Of a stretch of 23,156 bases of DNA, positions 8,054-15,697 are shown one piece after another (position 1 is the stretch's first letter; each line of letters opens with the position of its first letter). A model generated the notes under the pieces. The model was not told where the DNA came from and ran no database searches. It worked only from the letters and a program-made list of their open reading frames with translations. The translations under genes were made by a program, and so were the position numbers. Origin of the DNA: Desulfurellales bacterium (GTDB lineage Bacteria; Campylobacterota_A; Desulfurellia; Desulfurellales; Hippeaceae); the NCBI GenBank assembly GCA_027064405.1, contig JAMOPP010000003.1:1-23156 (forward strand), given 5' to 3'.

Positions 8054-9175
8054 TTAGTTTAAATAAATCCTTTGCACCCTTATGCTTTTACCTATATTGG
8101 TTAAAATTTCATGATTGATGGTTTGACTCTTTTTTGCTAAATCATCTATCGTTATTGATGACTCTTTGTCTTTACCGATTATGATTACCTCATCTGATAC
8201 ATCGGCATCAACTCCCGTTAAATCACACATAAACATATCCATACATATGGTTCCTATATTCTTGCATTTTACTCCTTTAACGATGCATTCCATCTTGTTG
8301 GATAAACTTCTAAACAGACCGTCTGCGTAGCCGAAAGCCACAACACCCACTTTAATATCTCTATCCGCAGTAAATGTTCTTCCGTAACTGATTACTTCAC
8401 CTTTTTTCAGAGGATGTATGCTAACTAACTGCGATTTTATCTCTAAAACAGGTTTTAAGTCAAGTTTTTTATCCATATATGGCGAAGGCATACATCCATA
8501 AAGTATTATGCCGGGTCTTACACAGTTTAAGTGCATCTTCTTGTAATTCAAAATTGCAGCGGAATTTGCAATATGTTTGTACTTTATATCAAAACCGGAA
8601 TCTTCAAAATACCGAATGATATTTTTGAAATTTTCAAACTGAACCATTGTCCAGTCTTTGTCGCTTTCAGAGTCGCTGAAATGAGACATTAATCCGTCAA
8701 TCTTTATGTAATCCTTATTATTTTTACAGATAGTTAACGCCTCTTCAACATCCTCTTTCCTTATTCCAAGTCTTGCCATTCCCGTGTCAAATTTTAGATG
8801 TATCTTAATCTGTTTGTCTATTTTTTTTGCATAATCTAAAACCTTTTTTAATAAATATATATTATGAACAACAGGCGTAATATCAAACTCATTCGTCATA
8901 TCCATATCAAATGAATCTATACAGCTCATAGCAAGAATTTTTTGTTTTATACCGTTTTTTCTAAGCAAAACGCCTTCTTTGATATGTGCTACGCCAAGAT
9001 ATGCCACATTTTTATAAGTTTCAAGTTCCCTTGCCATTCTAACTATGCCGTGACCGTAGCCGTCGGCTTTTATTACGGGTATTATGTAAACATTTTCACC
9101 TACATATTCGGATATTACCTTAAAATTATGATGAAAACAGGACAAATTAATTAAAGCTTGAGAATGAAAGTTCAT
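8054..9175 (-). CDS. alr: Alanine racemase
   Basis: This 373-residue PLP enzyme interconverts L- and D-alanine for peptidoglycan synthesis. The PLP lysine lies in VIKADGYGHG (Lys36), the second catalytic base in SYGRTF (Tyr264), the PLP-ring arginine in VRPGI (Arg220) and the conserved ICMDMFM at 310-316; all are intact and the length is normal. The ATG is the first possible start because an in-frame TAA lies 9 bases upstream; the AGGAG is 13 bases away, a rather long spacing. It is the first gene of the leftward operon and is followed, one base later, by mlaE. A promoter at 9210-9236 fits. Confidence 0.95.
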   Translation of the reverse strand: MNFHSQALINLSCFHHNFKVISEYVGENVYIIPVIKADGYGHGIVRMARELETYKNVAYLGVAHIKEGVLLRKNGIKQKILAMSCIDSFDMDMTNEFDITPVVHNIYLLKKVLDYAKKIDKQIKIHLKFDTGMARLGIRKEDVEEALTICKNNKDYIKIDGLMSHFSDSESDKDWTMVQFENFKNIIRYFEDSGFDIKYKHIANSAAILNYKKMHLNCVRPGIILYGCMPSPYMDKKLDLKPVLEIKSQLVSIHPLKKGEVISYGRTFTADRDIKVGVVAFGYADGLFRSLSNKMECIVKGVKCKNIGTICMDMFMCDLTGVDADVSDEVIIIGKDKESSITIDDLAKKSQTINHEILTNIGKSIRVQRIYLN

Positions 9176-9209
9176 ACAAAATTAAAAACTCCTCATAAGT
9201 TGCCAAGAT

Positions 9210-9236
9210 ATTATAAAAAATAAATATTTAATGCAA
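9210..9236 (-). promoter_or_regulatory. Candidate sigma-70 promoter of alr-mlaEFD
   Basis: On the minus strand TTGCAT (9231-9236) and a perfect TATAAT (9210-9215) are 15 bases apart. The predicted start near 9203 leaves a leader of about 28 bases containing the alr AGGAG (9189-9193). The spacer is on the short side. Confidence 0.5.
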
Positions 9237-9291
9237 GCAGTAAGTATGGTAAAGTTTCTGTCATAAATCTATAAAATTAAATATAAATTTA

Positions 9292-9319
9292 TTGAATTTA
9301 ATCCGGTTTTGTTTATAAT
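9292..9319 (+). promoter_or_regulatory. Candidate sigma-70 promoter of the zinc-ribbon/amino-acid transporter operon
   Basis: TTGAAT (9292-9297), 16 bases, then a perfect TATAAT (9314-9319). It lies 32 bases before the ATG of the zinc-ribbon gene and, with the alr promoter, forms a divergent pair in the 175-base gap. Confidence 0.65.
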
Positions 9320-9350
9320 GGAAAATGTTTATTAAAAGGTGGTGCATTGT

Positions 9351-9530
9351 ATGAAGAAAGAAAATGTCGGCAAAAAAGAAAAAAAAGTGATTTTAACACT
9401 TGAGGTTGAATGTCCGAAGTGCGGATACACCGAGATAATTTATGCACCGCAGGAAGAGATTCCGTTGTGTCCCAAATGTTCCACACAAATGGCAATTAAA
9501 GAGATTTTAACGGAAGGTAAATCGTATTAA
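9351..9530 (+). CDS. Small zinc-ribbon protein
   Basis: This 59-residue protein has a lysine-rich N-terminus and two CPxC knuckles (Cys21/Cys24 and Cys40/Cys43) about 16 residues apart, the layout of a single zinc ribbon. The ATG at 9351 is preferred over an upstream in-frame GTG at 9339 because AAGGTGG sits 8 bases ahead of it. It follows a good promoter and precedes the amino-acid binding protein by 22 bases, so it is probably the first gene of that transcript. I do not recognise a named family. Nucleic-acid or protein binding is possible but not shown. Confidence 0.75.
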   Translation: MKKENVGKKEKKVILTLEVECPKCGYTEIIYAPQEEIPLCPKCSTQMAIKEILTEGKSY

Positions 9531-9552
9531 ATTACTTTAAGGGGGTTCTTGT

Positions 9553-10368
9553 ATGAAGAAAATTATTTCTTTGGTGGTTCTATTGGTATTTCTTGCAGCA
9601 TCGTCATCTTTTTCGGCAGATGGAAATCTGTGGAGAAATTCCACTCTGAATAAGATTCTACAAAGGGGTGAGTTGAGAGTTGGTCTTGAAGCGGGTTATA
9701 TGCCTTTTGAGATGAGAAGCAAAACAGGTCAGATTATCGGTTTTGATGTTGATATCGCAAAAAAAATGGCGAAAGCAATGGGGGTAAAGTTAAAACTTGT
9801 AAACACCGCATGGGATGGAATTATTCCTGCTCTTTTGACTGATAAATTTGACATAATTATGAGTGGTATGACGATTACCCAGTCAAGAAACTTAAAAATC
9901 AACTTTGCAGACCCGTACATTGTTGTAGGTCAGGCAATTTTAATGAGAAAAGGGCTTGAAGGAAAGGTAAAAAGTTTTAAAGATTTAAACAACTCCAAAT
10001 ACACACTTGTAACAAAACTTGGTGTCACAGCTGAATTTGCCACAAAGAAGTATATACCTAAGGCTACATTAAAAACTTACGACACAGAGCCTGAGGCTGC
10101 AATGGAGGTTTTAAATGGAAAAGCTGATGCTTTTGTTTACGATAAGCCCTACTGCGCCGTTTTCTATGCTCAAAAGGGTATAGGGAAGATGGTATTTTTG
10201 GATAAACCTTTTACCTACGAACCTCTTGCTTGGGGAATCCAGAAGGGTGATCCTGACTTTTTGAATTGGCTTAACAATTTTTTAAGACAGATTAGGCACG
10301 ACGGAAGCTATGAGAAAATTTATAAAAAATGGTTTTTAAGCAACAAATGGCTAAAACAGGTTCAATAG
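9553..10368 (+). CDS. Polar amino-acid ABC transporter, periplasmic binding protein
   Basis: This 271-residue protein belongs to solute-binding family 3. A signal peptide (Lys-Lys, hydrophobic core 4-16, cleavage likely after SFSA at 22) exports it to the periplasm; there is no lipobox cysteine. GFDVDIAKKMAK (63-74) matches the family signature, and TITQSRNLKINFADPY (107-122) includes the Arg that usually grips the amino-acid carboxylate. The aromatic/acidic ligand contacts do not allow me to name the amino acid. GGGGG lies upstream of the ATG. Permease and ATPase genes follow, after an intervening terminator-like hairpin that would let the binding protein be made in excess. Confidence 0.92.
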   Translation: MKKIISLVVLLVFLAASSSFSADGNLWRNSTLNKILQRGELRVGLEAGYMPFEMRSKTGQIIGFDVDIAKKMAKAMGVKLKLVNTAWDGIIPALLTDKFDIIMSGMTITQSRNLKINFADPYIVVGQAILMRKGLEGKVKSFKDLNNSKYTLVTKLGVTAEFATKKYIPKATLKTYDTEPEAAMEVLNGKADAFVYDKPYCAVFYAQKGIGKMVFLDKPFTYEPLAWGIQKGDPDFLNWLNNFLRQIRHDGSYEKIYKKWFLSNKWLKQVQ

Positions 10369-10382
10369 ATTATCCCACTATC

Positions 10383-10411
10383 AGGCGGCTTAATTACAAA
10401 CCGCCTTTTTT
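10383..10411 (+). terminator. Intrinsic terminator or attenuator between binding protein and permease genes
   Basis: AGGCGG (10383-10388) pairs with CCGCCT (10401-10406) around a 12-base loop, followed by a T-run ending at 10411. The permease gene starts 27 bases later without an obvious new promoter, so partial termination is likely. Confidence 0.75.
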
Positions 10412-10438
10412 AAATTTTTCAATAACAGGTATAAATAA

Positions 10439-11374
10439 GTGAAAAATAAAAAATTATTATGGAATTTGCTGTATGTTTTTGTAATTATAGGCATAGGATA
10501 TTTTATATATCTCTCCAGTGCGCATGTTAATTATATATGGAGATGGAAAAATATACCATCCTTTATAGTTTATAATTCTCAAGATACCATAGACTCTCCC
10601 GTATCGGGTATTGTCGAAAACTATAAAAATAAAACTCTATATATAAAAAGCGTAAAAGGCAAGATTGAAGCATTAAAAGTTGAACATCCTGAAGTAGAAA
10701 AAGGACAAGTTGTAGATAAAGATGATGAATTGGGATACAATACGCACTACAGAAGCGGTCCTCTACTTGTAGGTCTTTATATGACCTTAAAAATATCAAT
10801 TATGGCAATGGTTGTTGCTATGTTTTTAGGGTTAATTACGGGATTAATGAGGATATCGTCGAATCCTCTGCTTAAAAATTTGGCGTTGACATACATTGAA
10901 CTTGTCAGGGGAACGCCGTTGCTTGTTCAATTATTCATCTTTTACTTTTTTATAGGGACTGTCTTCCATCTTGACAGGCTTGTTTCAGGGGTTGGGGCAC
11001 TTTCCGTCTTTGAAGGTGCCTACATTGCAGAAATCATAAGAGCGGGTATTCAGTCAATACACAAGGGTCAAAGGGAGGCCGCTTTATCTCTTGGGATGAA
11101 TTACTACCAAATTATGAGACACATAATAATGCCGCAGGCTATAAAAAGAACAATGCCGGCTATGGCCGGACAGTTTATTTCTCTTATTAAAGATTCATCC
11201 CTTGTTTCCGTAATATCCATAACAGATTTGACAAAAGCGGGAAGGGAAATTATAACCTCAACATTTAGCCCGTTCGAGGTATGGTTTACAGTGGCGTTTA
11301 TGTACCTTGTGCTTACATATTCTTTATCTTTTTTAACCCAAATCATAGAAAGGAAAATGGCTAAAAGTGACTAA
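10439..11374 (+). CDS. Polar amino-acid ABC transporter permease with inserted periplasmic domain
   Basis: This 311-residue inner-membrane protein has a HisM/GlnP-type permease domain (about 106-305) with ELVRGTPLLVQL (154-165), GAYIAEIIRAGIQSI (193-207) and the EAA coupling loop starting EAALSLGM (213). It is longer than a usual family member because a first membrane helix (about 9-26) is followed by some 78 extra residues (28-105) before the second. The insert reads SPVSGIV (53-59), then KGQVVDKDDELG (88-99), resembling a lipoyl/biotinyl-like hammerhead. Start is a GTG with ACAGGT 8 bases ahead. The ATPase gene overlaps its end by 8 bases. Confidence 0.9.
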   Translation: MKNKKLLWNLLYVFVIIGIGYFIYLSSAHVNYIWRWKNIPSFIVYNSQDTIDSPVSGIVENYKNKTLYIKSVKGKIEALKVEHPEVEKGQVVDKDDELGYNTHYRSGPLLVGLYMTLKISIMAMVVAMFLGLITGLMRISSNPLLKNLALTYIELVRGTPLLVQLFIFYFFIGTVFHLDRLVSGVGALSVFEGAYIAEIIRAGIQSIHKGQREAALSLGMNYYQIMRHIIMPQAIKRTMPAMAGQFISLIKDSSLVSVISITDLTKAGREIITSTFSPFEVWFTVAFMYLVLTYSLSFLTQIIERKMAKSD

Positions 11375-12104
11375 TACTATAATAAAAGCCGAAAATGTTT
11401 ATAAAACATATCCTGGCGGAGTGGAAGCGCTCAAGGATGTGTCGTTGACCGTTTCAAAAGGAGAGGTTGTTGTTATAATAGGGGCATCAGGAAGCGGTAA
11501 AAGTACATTTTTAAGAACGCTTAACAGACTTGAAAAGATAGATTCAGGCAAAATTACAATTGATAATATGGAAATTACAAATCCAAAGATAAAAATTACA
11601 TCTTTAAGGTCAGAGATTGGAATGGTTTTTCAGCATTTTAACCTTTTTCCTCATCTTAGCGTGTTAAATAATGTTGTGCTTGCTCAAACAATTGTAAAAA
11701 AAAGAGACCGAAAGGAATCTGTGGAAATTGCTATGGAGCTTTTAAGGAGAGTCGGTATAGATGATAAAGCCGATATGTACCCCGGACAGCTTTCCGGCGG
11801 ACAGCAACAGAGGGTTGCTATAGCCCGTTCTCTTGCAATGAAACCTAAAATTATGCTTTTTGATGAAGCGACAAGCGCACTTGATCCTGAAATGGTGGGA
11901 GGGGTGCTTGATATTATGAAATCTCTTGCAAAGGAGGGTATGACGATGGTTGTTGTTACCCATGAAATGGGTTTTGCGAAGGAAGTTGCGGATAGAGTAA
12001 TATATATGGATGAAGGAAGAATAGTGGAAGCAGGCACACCTAAGACTGTGTTTAGTGGTGCAAAAAGCGAAAGATTAAAACAATTTTTAAGTCAAATTTT
12101 GTAG
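11367..12104 (+). CDS. Polar amino-acid ABC transporter ATPase (GlnQ/HisP type)
   Basis: This 245-residue cytoplasmic ATPase energises the amino-acid importer. It has Walker A GASGSGKST (39-47), Q-loop Gln89 in VFQHFNLFPH, signature LSGGQQQR (142-149), Walker B IMLFDE (162-167) with ATSALDPE, and His199 in VTHEMGFA. The last two strings are typical of the amino-acid (PAAT) subfamily. The GTG start overlaps the permease gene by 8 bases, with AGGA 12 bases upstream, which implies coupling. Its TAG abuts the ATG of the next gene with no gap. Confidence 0.95.
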   Translation: MTNTIIKAENVYKTYPGGVEALKDVSLTVSKGEVVVIIGASGSGKSTFLRTLNRLEKIDSGKITIDNMEITNPKIKITSLRSEIGMVFQHFNLFPHLSVLNNVVLAQTIVKKRDRKESVEIAMELLRRVGIDDKADMYPGQLSGGQQQRVAIARSLAMKPKIMLFDEATSALDPEMVGGVLDIMKSLAKEGMTMVVVTHEMGFAKEVADRVIYMDEGRIVEAGTPKTVFSGAKSERLKQFLSQIL

Positions 12105-13127
12105 ATGAAAAAGATAAAAATACCAATTGAAAAAGCAGTTGGAGAGCAATTAGAGCACGATTTAACAAAAATAGACATAGATGGTAAATTCAAGGGTGCT
12201 TTTTTTAAAAAAGGGCACATAATTCGTAAAGAAGACATAGAAGAGCTGAAAAAAATTGGCAAAAATTACATCTATAAAATTACTCCTTCAAAAGACGAAA
12301 TACACGAGGACGATTTTGCAATGTCTTTATCGCCTCTTCTTGCCGGAGAAAATATCAGTTTTTCAAATGAGCCGAGCGAAGGTAAAATTATGTTTAGATC
12401 GGATATTGACGGCTTGTTTAAGGTTGATAAAAAGAGACTTGTTCGCTTAAACTGCATAGAAGAAACATCCTTCCCGACCATACACAATAATTTCCCCGTT
12501 AAAAAAGATAAGGTTGTAGCTGCTTTTAGGACAATACCTCTGTATTCAAAAAGAAGAGTTTTGGAAAGGGCTAAAAAAATAGTCAGCGAACCCATAATCA
12601 GCGTGAAGGCATTTAAAATTAAGAGCGCAAATTTAATTATTACCGGAAATGAAGTTTATCAGGGTCTTATTAAGGATAGATTTGAAGACAAAATCCGTTT
12701 AAAACTGTCTGCATTTGGCGTAGATATAAAAAAAAGTGAAATAGTGCCGGATAATATTGCCGTTATACAAAATGTTTTTGAAAAATTTACAGATGAACAG
12801 CTTGTTGTGGTAACAGGCGGCTCAAGTGTAGACCCTGATGATGTAACAAAGTATGCACTCAAAAAAGCAGGTGTAAAATTTATCAGAGAAGGAAACCCGA
12901 TACAGCCGGCAAATAATTTTACAATAGGATACTTAGGCGACATTACCGTATGCGTTGTGCCTGCAGGGGCATTGTACTACAAAGCAAGTGCTTTCGATAT
13001 TTTTATACCGAGAATTCTATCAAAAGATAAAATTACAAAAAGGGATATAGCTGAATATGCCGAGGGTGGCCTTTGCCATTTCTGTAAGGTTTGCACATAT
13101 CCGATATGTCCTTTTGGGAAGGCTTAA
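12105..13127 (+). CDS. Molybdopterin-binding (MoCF) domain protein with C-terminal four-cysteine motif
   Basis: This 340-residue protein has a poorly conserved N-terminal half and a MoaB/MogA/MoeA-like molybdopterin-binding domain (about 175-305), shown by LIITGNEVYQG (177-187) and VVVTGGSSVDPDDVT (234-248). The tail has four cysteines, Cys324-x2-Cys327-x2-Cys330-x4-Cys335, in CHFCKVCTYPICPFG. That would suit a metal site or iron-sulfur cluster. It lacks the full MoeA domain set and is a separate paralogue from the gene after it. Start is tight: the ATG directly follows the ATPase stop, with no clear ribosome-binding site. A role in molybdenum/tungsten cofactor handling is inferred. Confidence 0.8.
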   Translation: MKKIKIPIEKAVGEQLEHDLTKIDIDGKFKGAFFKKGHIIRKEDIEELKKIGKNYIYKITPSKDEIHEDDFAMSLSPLLAGENISFSNEPSEGKIMFRSDIDGLFKVDKKRLVRLNCIEETSFPTIHNNFPVKKDKVVAAFRTIPLYSKRRVLERAKKIVSEPIISVKAFKIKSANLIITGNEVYQGLIKDRFEDKIRLKLSAFGVDIKKSEIVPDNIAVIQNVFEKFTDEQLVVVTGGSSVDPDDVTKYALKKAGVKFIREGNPIQPANNFTIGYLGDITVCVVPAGALYYKASAFDIFIPRILSKDKITKRDIAEYAEGGLCHFCKVCTYPICPFGKA

Positions 13128-13128
13128 A

Positions 13129-14301
13129 ATGATTAAAGTTGAAGATGCGCTAAGAGTAATCTTACAAAATACAAAAATAAAAAATATATCGGAAGAGGTT
13201 TATATTGATGAAATTGTCAATAGAATAAGCTTTGAAGATGTGAAATCTAATGTTGAATTCCCGTCTTTTAACAGAAGTGCAATGGACGGATATGCAGTTA
13301 TTTTTGGAAATAATAAAAAGCAGTTTAGAATTGTTGATAATATAGATGATTTTACAAAAGGGTGCTGCATAAGAATTAATACAGGTTTTCCCATACCCGA
13401 TGCAGCAGACAGCATTGTCGAGATTGAGCACACAAAATCGGAAAACGGACAACTTTATTTGGATATTGATTTGGAAAAGAATAGAAATTTTACATACAAG
13501 GCAACCGAAGTTAAAATAGGGGATATTCTTGTTAAGAAAGGGGAGAGGATAAGCATAAGAAAAGCGGCTCTTTTGGCATATTGCGGAATAGTAAGGGCAA
13601 AGGTGTATCAAAAGCCTATTGTAGGTTTTATTACAACGGGTGACGAGGTTGTATTCCCCGGAGATGAGATTCCAAAAAATAAGGTTTATAATGCAAACTA
13701 TTTTATATTGAAAGAGTTGCTAAAGAAGTGGGGTGCACAGCCGATATACTTCGGTCATATAGAAGATAAAAAAGAAGAAATCAAAGAAAAATTATCCTAC
13801 GCTGTCAAAAGATGCGATATAGTCCTAACAACAGGTGGAGTGAGTAAAGGAAGCAGGGATTACACTAAAGAGATTTTAAATGAGATGGAAGCCGAAATCC
13901 TATTTCTTCAGACAACTATAAAGCCCGGTAAACCTGCGGCGTTTGGCAAGATAGATGATAAATTGATTTTTGCACTTCCAGGGTGGCCTGCAGCGCTGTA
14001 CACGACAGCTTATGTATACTTAAAGGTTTTAATTCAAAAAATGTCCGGTTTATCCGGCTATAAGAACAGTATGTATCTATGCAAACTTGCAGAAAATATG
14101 CACTCTAAGAAGGGTAAAGATTATTTTAACAGGGTTTTTTTAAGCTACGAAGACAACGAATTCCACTGCAAGAGTGCGGGCAGTCAAAAAACGGATAACT
14201 ACTATTCGGTTGCAAAGGCTGACGGGCTACTTGAAATTGACGAGTCAAAGGGAGATGTGGAAAAAGGTAGCAGATTATATTTTTTACCGTTTGATGATTA
14301 A
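13129..14301 (+). CDS. moeA: MoeA-family molybdopterin molybdenumtransferase
   Basis: This 390-residue protein has the MoeA layout: NRSAMDGYAV (48-57, Asp53), TGFPIP, TGDEVVFPGDE (170-180), TGGVSKGSRDYT (235-246) and KPGKPAAFG (265-273). MoeA inserts molybdate into adenylylated molybdopterin in the cytosol. Two departures from the textbook motifs are GGVSKGSRD for GGVSVGxxD and LPGWP (283-287) for LPGNP; the acidic residue before DYT remains. The ATG at 13129 is chosen over upstream in-frame starts because GGGAAGG lies 6 bases ahead and it follows the previous stop by one base. It is last in the long operon that begins with the zinc-ribbon gene. Confidence 0.88.
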   Translation: MIKVEDALRVILQNTKIKNISEEVYIDEIVNRISFEDVKSNVEFPSFNRSAMDGYAVIFGNNKKQFRIVDNIDDFTKGCCIRINTGFPIPDAADSIVEIEHTKSENGQLYLDIDLEKNRNFTYKATEVKIGDILVKKGERISIRKAALLAYCGIVRAKVYQKPIVGFITTGDEVVFPGDEIPKNKVYNANYFILKELLKKWGAQPIYFGHIEDKKEEIKEKLSYAVKRCDIVLTTGGVSKGSRDYTKEILNEMEAEILFLQTTIKPGKPAAFGKIDDKLIFALPGWPAALYTTAYVYLKVLIQKMSGLSGYKNSMYLCKLAENMHSKKGKDYFNRVFLSYEDNEFHCKSAGSQKTDNYYSVAKADGLLEIDESKGDVEKGSRLYFLPFDD

Positions 14302-14338
14302 AAAGTCCTTAACTTTGTCACTATTTAAAAACATATTT

Positions 14339-14710
14339 TTATTCTTTTTCTATCTTTATTTCTACTATATGGCTATTTTCTCTTACAACCAAGGCGTCTT
14401 TTTTTGACGACTCCTCTTCTATTTTCTTTCTTATGGCAGTTTCCATATTTTCTATTATTGTGTGAAGTTCCTCAACCTGTTTCTTCATTCTCATAATTAT
14501 ATCAACACCAGCCAAATTTACACCGAGTTCCTGAGTCATTTGTCTTATGAATTTTATATCGTTGATGTCATCGTCAGAGTAAAGTCTTATATTGCCGACT
14601 GTTCTTTTCGGGAGAATCAAACCCTCCCTTTCATATTCTCGTAAAGTGTGAGGATGAATATTTAATAGTTCTGCAACAACGCCTATTGTGTAAAATTTTT
14701 TATCACTCAT
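14339..14710 (-). CDS. hspR: HspR-type MerR-family heat-shock repressor
   Basis: This 123-residue regulator has an N-terminal winged helix typical of HspR: YTIGVVAELLNIHPHTLREYEREGL spans 7-31, then RTVGNIRLYSDDDI (36-49), FIRQMTQELGVNLAGVDIIM (54-73) and a coiled-coil tail. HspR represses dnaK/dnaJ, clpB and hsp20 genes from HAIR operators and is commonly encoded beside DnaJ/CbpA. Here it is 3 bases after a cbpA-like gene, with AGAGG upstream of its ATG, and faces hsp20-clpB. A HAIR-like site lies in the shared regulatory region. CbpM, a related adaptor, is an alternative, but the AGVDIIM stretch and winged helix fit HspR better. Confidence 0.9.
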   Translation of the reverse strand: MSDKKFYTIGVVAELLNIHPHTLREYEREGLILPKRTVGNIRLYSDDDINDIKFIRQMTQELGVNLAGVDIIMRMKKQVEELHTIIENMETAIRKKIEEESSKKDALVVRENSHIVEIKIEKE

Positions 14711-14713
14711 AAT

Positions 14714-15538
14714 TTATACCTCTAACAATTCTTTAATTTTTTCTTCGTTTTTTATTTTTTTGGGAATTCTTACGGAAACTTTTGCATACAAAGGGTCGTT
14801 TCCTATACCTTTTTCTTTAATCTTGAAAATTTGTCCGCACTGAGTTCCCTTTGGTATTTTAATTGTTATGTCACCATCGAGTGTTTTTACTTTTGCAGAG
14901 CCACCAAGAAGTGCAGTAACAAGCGGGATTTCAAAGTTTGTATATAACCTACCGTCCCTTATTTCGAAGTTTTTATCCTGTTCAACGTTTACAACTATAT
15001 ATAAATCACCGCGTCCACCGGCACCCTGTTGACCTTTTTGTTTTACTTTTAATTTTGCACCGTTTTTTATGCCCGGCGGAATCTTTACTTTTATTTTTTC
15101 GTTATTTATACTTAAATTTACAACAGTTCCTTTTACGGCATCTTTAAAATTTAAATTCATATTATAGTATATGTCAGCACCTCTGGGCTGCTCGTAGCTT
15201 CTTCTAAAACCACTTCTTTGGTTAGAGCCGAAAAAATTAAATATATCACCTATATCGAAATCCTCAAATGACGCACCACCACCGAAATTTTGTCTGAAAT
15301 CGTATTGACCTTGTTCTTGATTGAATCCGGAAAATCCGAATTGGTCGTATTGTGCCCTTTTTTCTTTGTTGGAAAGAATTGCATAGGCATCGCTAATTTC
15401 CTTAAATTTTTTCTCCGCTTCCTTGTTATTCGGATTTAAATCAGGATGATATTTTCGCGCCAACCTTCTGTATGCTTTTTTTATATCTTCTTCAGAGCTG
15501 TTTTTACTAATGCCCAATATCTCATAAGGATCTCTCAT
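14714..15538 (-). CDS. cbpA: DnaJ-like co-chaperone lacking the zinc finger (CbpA type)
   Basis: This 274-residue class B J-protein stimulates DnaK ATPase and delivers unfolded substrates. The J domain (about 3-66) contains the essential HPD (31-33) and ends QYDQFGFSG. A Gly/Phe-rich linker follows (about 68-110), then the two C-terminal substrate-binding beta domains (about 118-272). The CxxCxGxG zinc-finger repeats of classical DnaJ are absent, which makes it CbpA-like. GAGGTG precedes the ATG. It is the first gene of a two-gene heat-shock unit with hspR and diverges from hsp20. No DnaK gene is in the window. Confidence 0.92.
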   Translation of the reverse strand: MRDPYEILGISKNSSEEDIKKAYRRLARKYHPDLNPNNKEAEKKFKEISDAYAILSNKEKRAQYDQFGFSGFNQEQGQYDFRQNFGGGASFEDFDIGDIFNFFGSNQRSGFRRSYEQPRGADIYYNMNLNFKDAVKGTVVNLSINNEKIKVKIPPGIKNGAKLKVKQKGQQGAGGRGDLYIVVNVEQDKNFEIRDGRLYTNFEIPLVTALLGGSAKVKTLDGDITIKIPKGTQCGQIFKIKEKGIGNDPLYAKVSVRIPKKIKNEEKIKELLEV

Positions 15539-15569
15539 AATTCACCTCTACTTTAATTTTTCACAGTCA

Positions 15570-15597
15570 ATAATAAACCTTATAGCAATATTGTCAA
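15570..15597 (-). promoter_or_regulatory. Candidate sigma-70 promoter of cbpA-hspR
   Basis: On the minus strand TTGACA (15592-15597) is 16 bases from TATTAT (15570-15575). It mirrors the hsp20 promoter: the 12-base word around its -35 recurs inverted at 15664-15675. Confidence 0.6.
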
Positions 15598-15665
15598 GTA
15601 TATAAATATAGAAATTTGCTGTATTAACGGTAAAAAATAAAAAATAAAAAAATTTATACCAAGAC

Positions 15666-15693
15666 TTGACAATATGATTATTAGGATTATATT
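15666..15693 (+). promoter_or_regulatory. Candidate sigma-70 promoter of hsp20-clpB
   Basis: A perfect TTGACA (15666-15671), 16 bases, then TATATT (15688-15693). The predicted start near 15700 falls within the HAIR-like operator and leaves a leader of about 29 bases before the hsp20 ATG. Confidence 0.7.
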
Positions 15694-15697
15694 GGTG

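Noticed and set aside
12272..12595. Antisense frames of 60-150 codons inside moeA-like, clpB, cyclase and other genes
   Set aside because: They are out-of-frame shadows of well-supported genes and show no ribosome-binding sites or family motifs.
13057..13128. Longer N-terminus for MoeA from an upstream in-frame start
   Set aside because: The extension overlaps the previous gene in another frame and lacks family similarity, while the ATG at 13129 has a good ribosome-binding site.
14302..14338. AAAGT/ACTTT stem between moeA and hspR
   Set aside because: A five-base AT stem without a T-run is too weak for a terminator.
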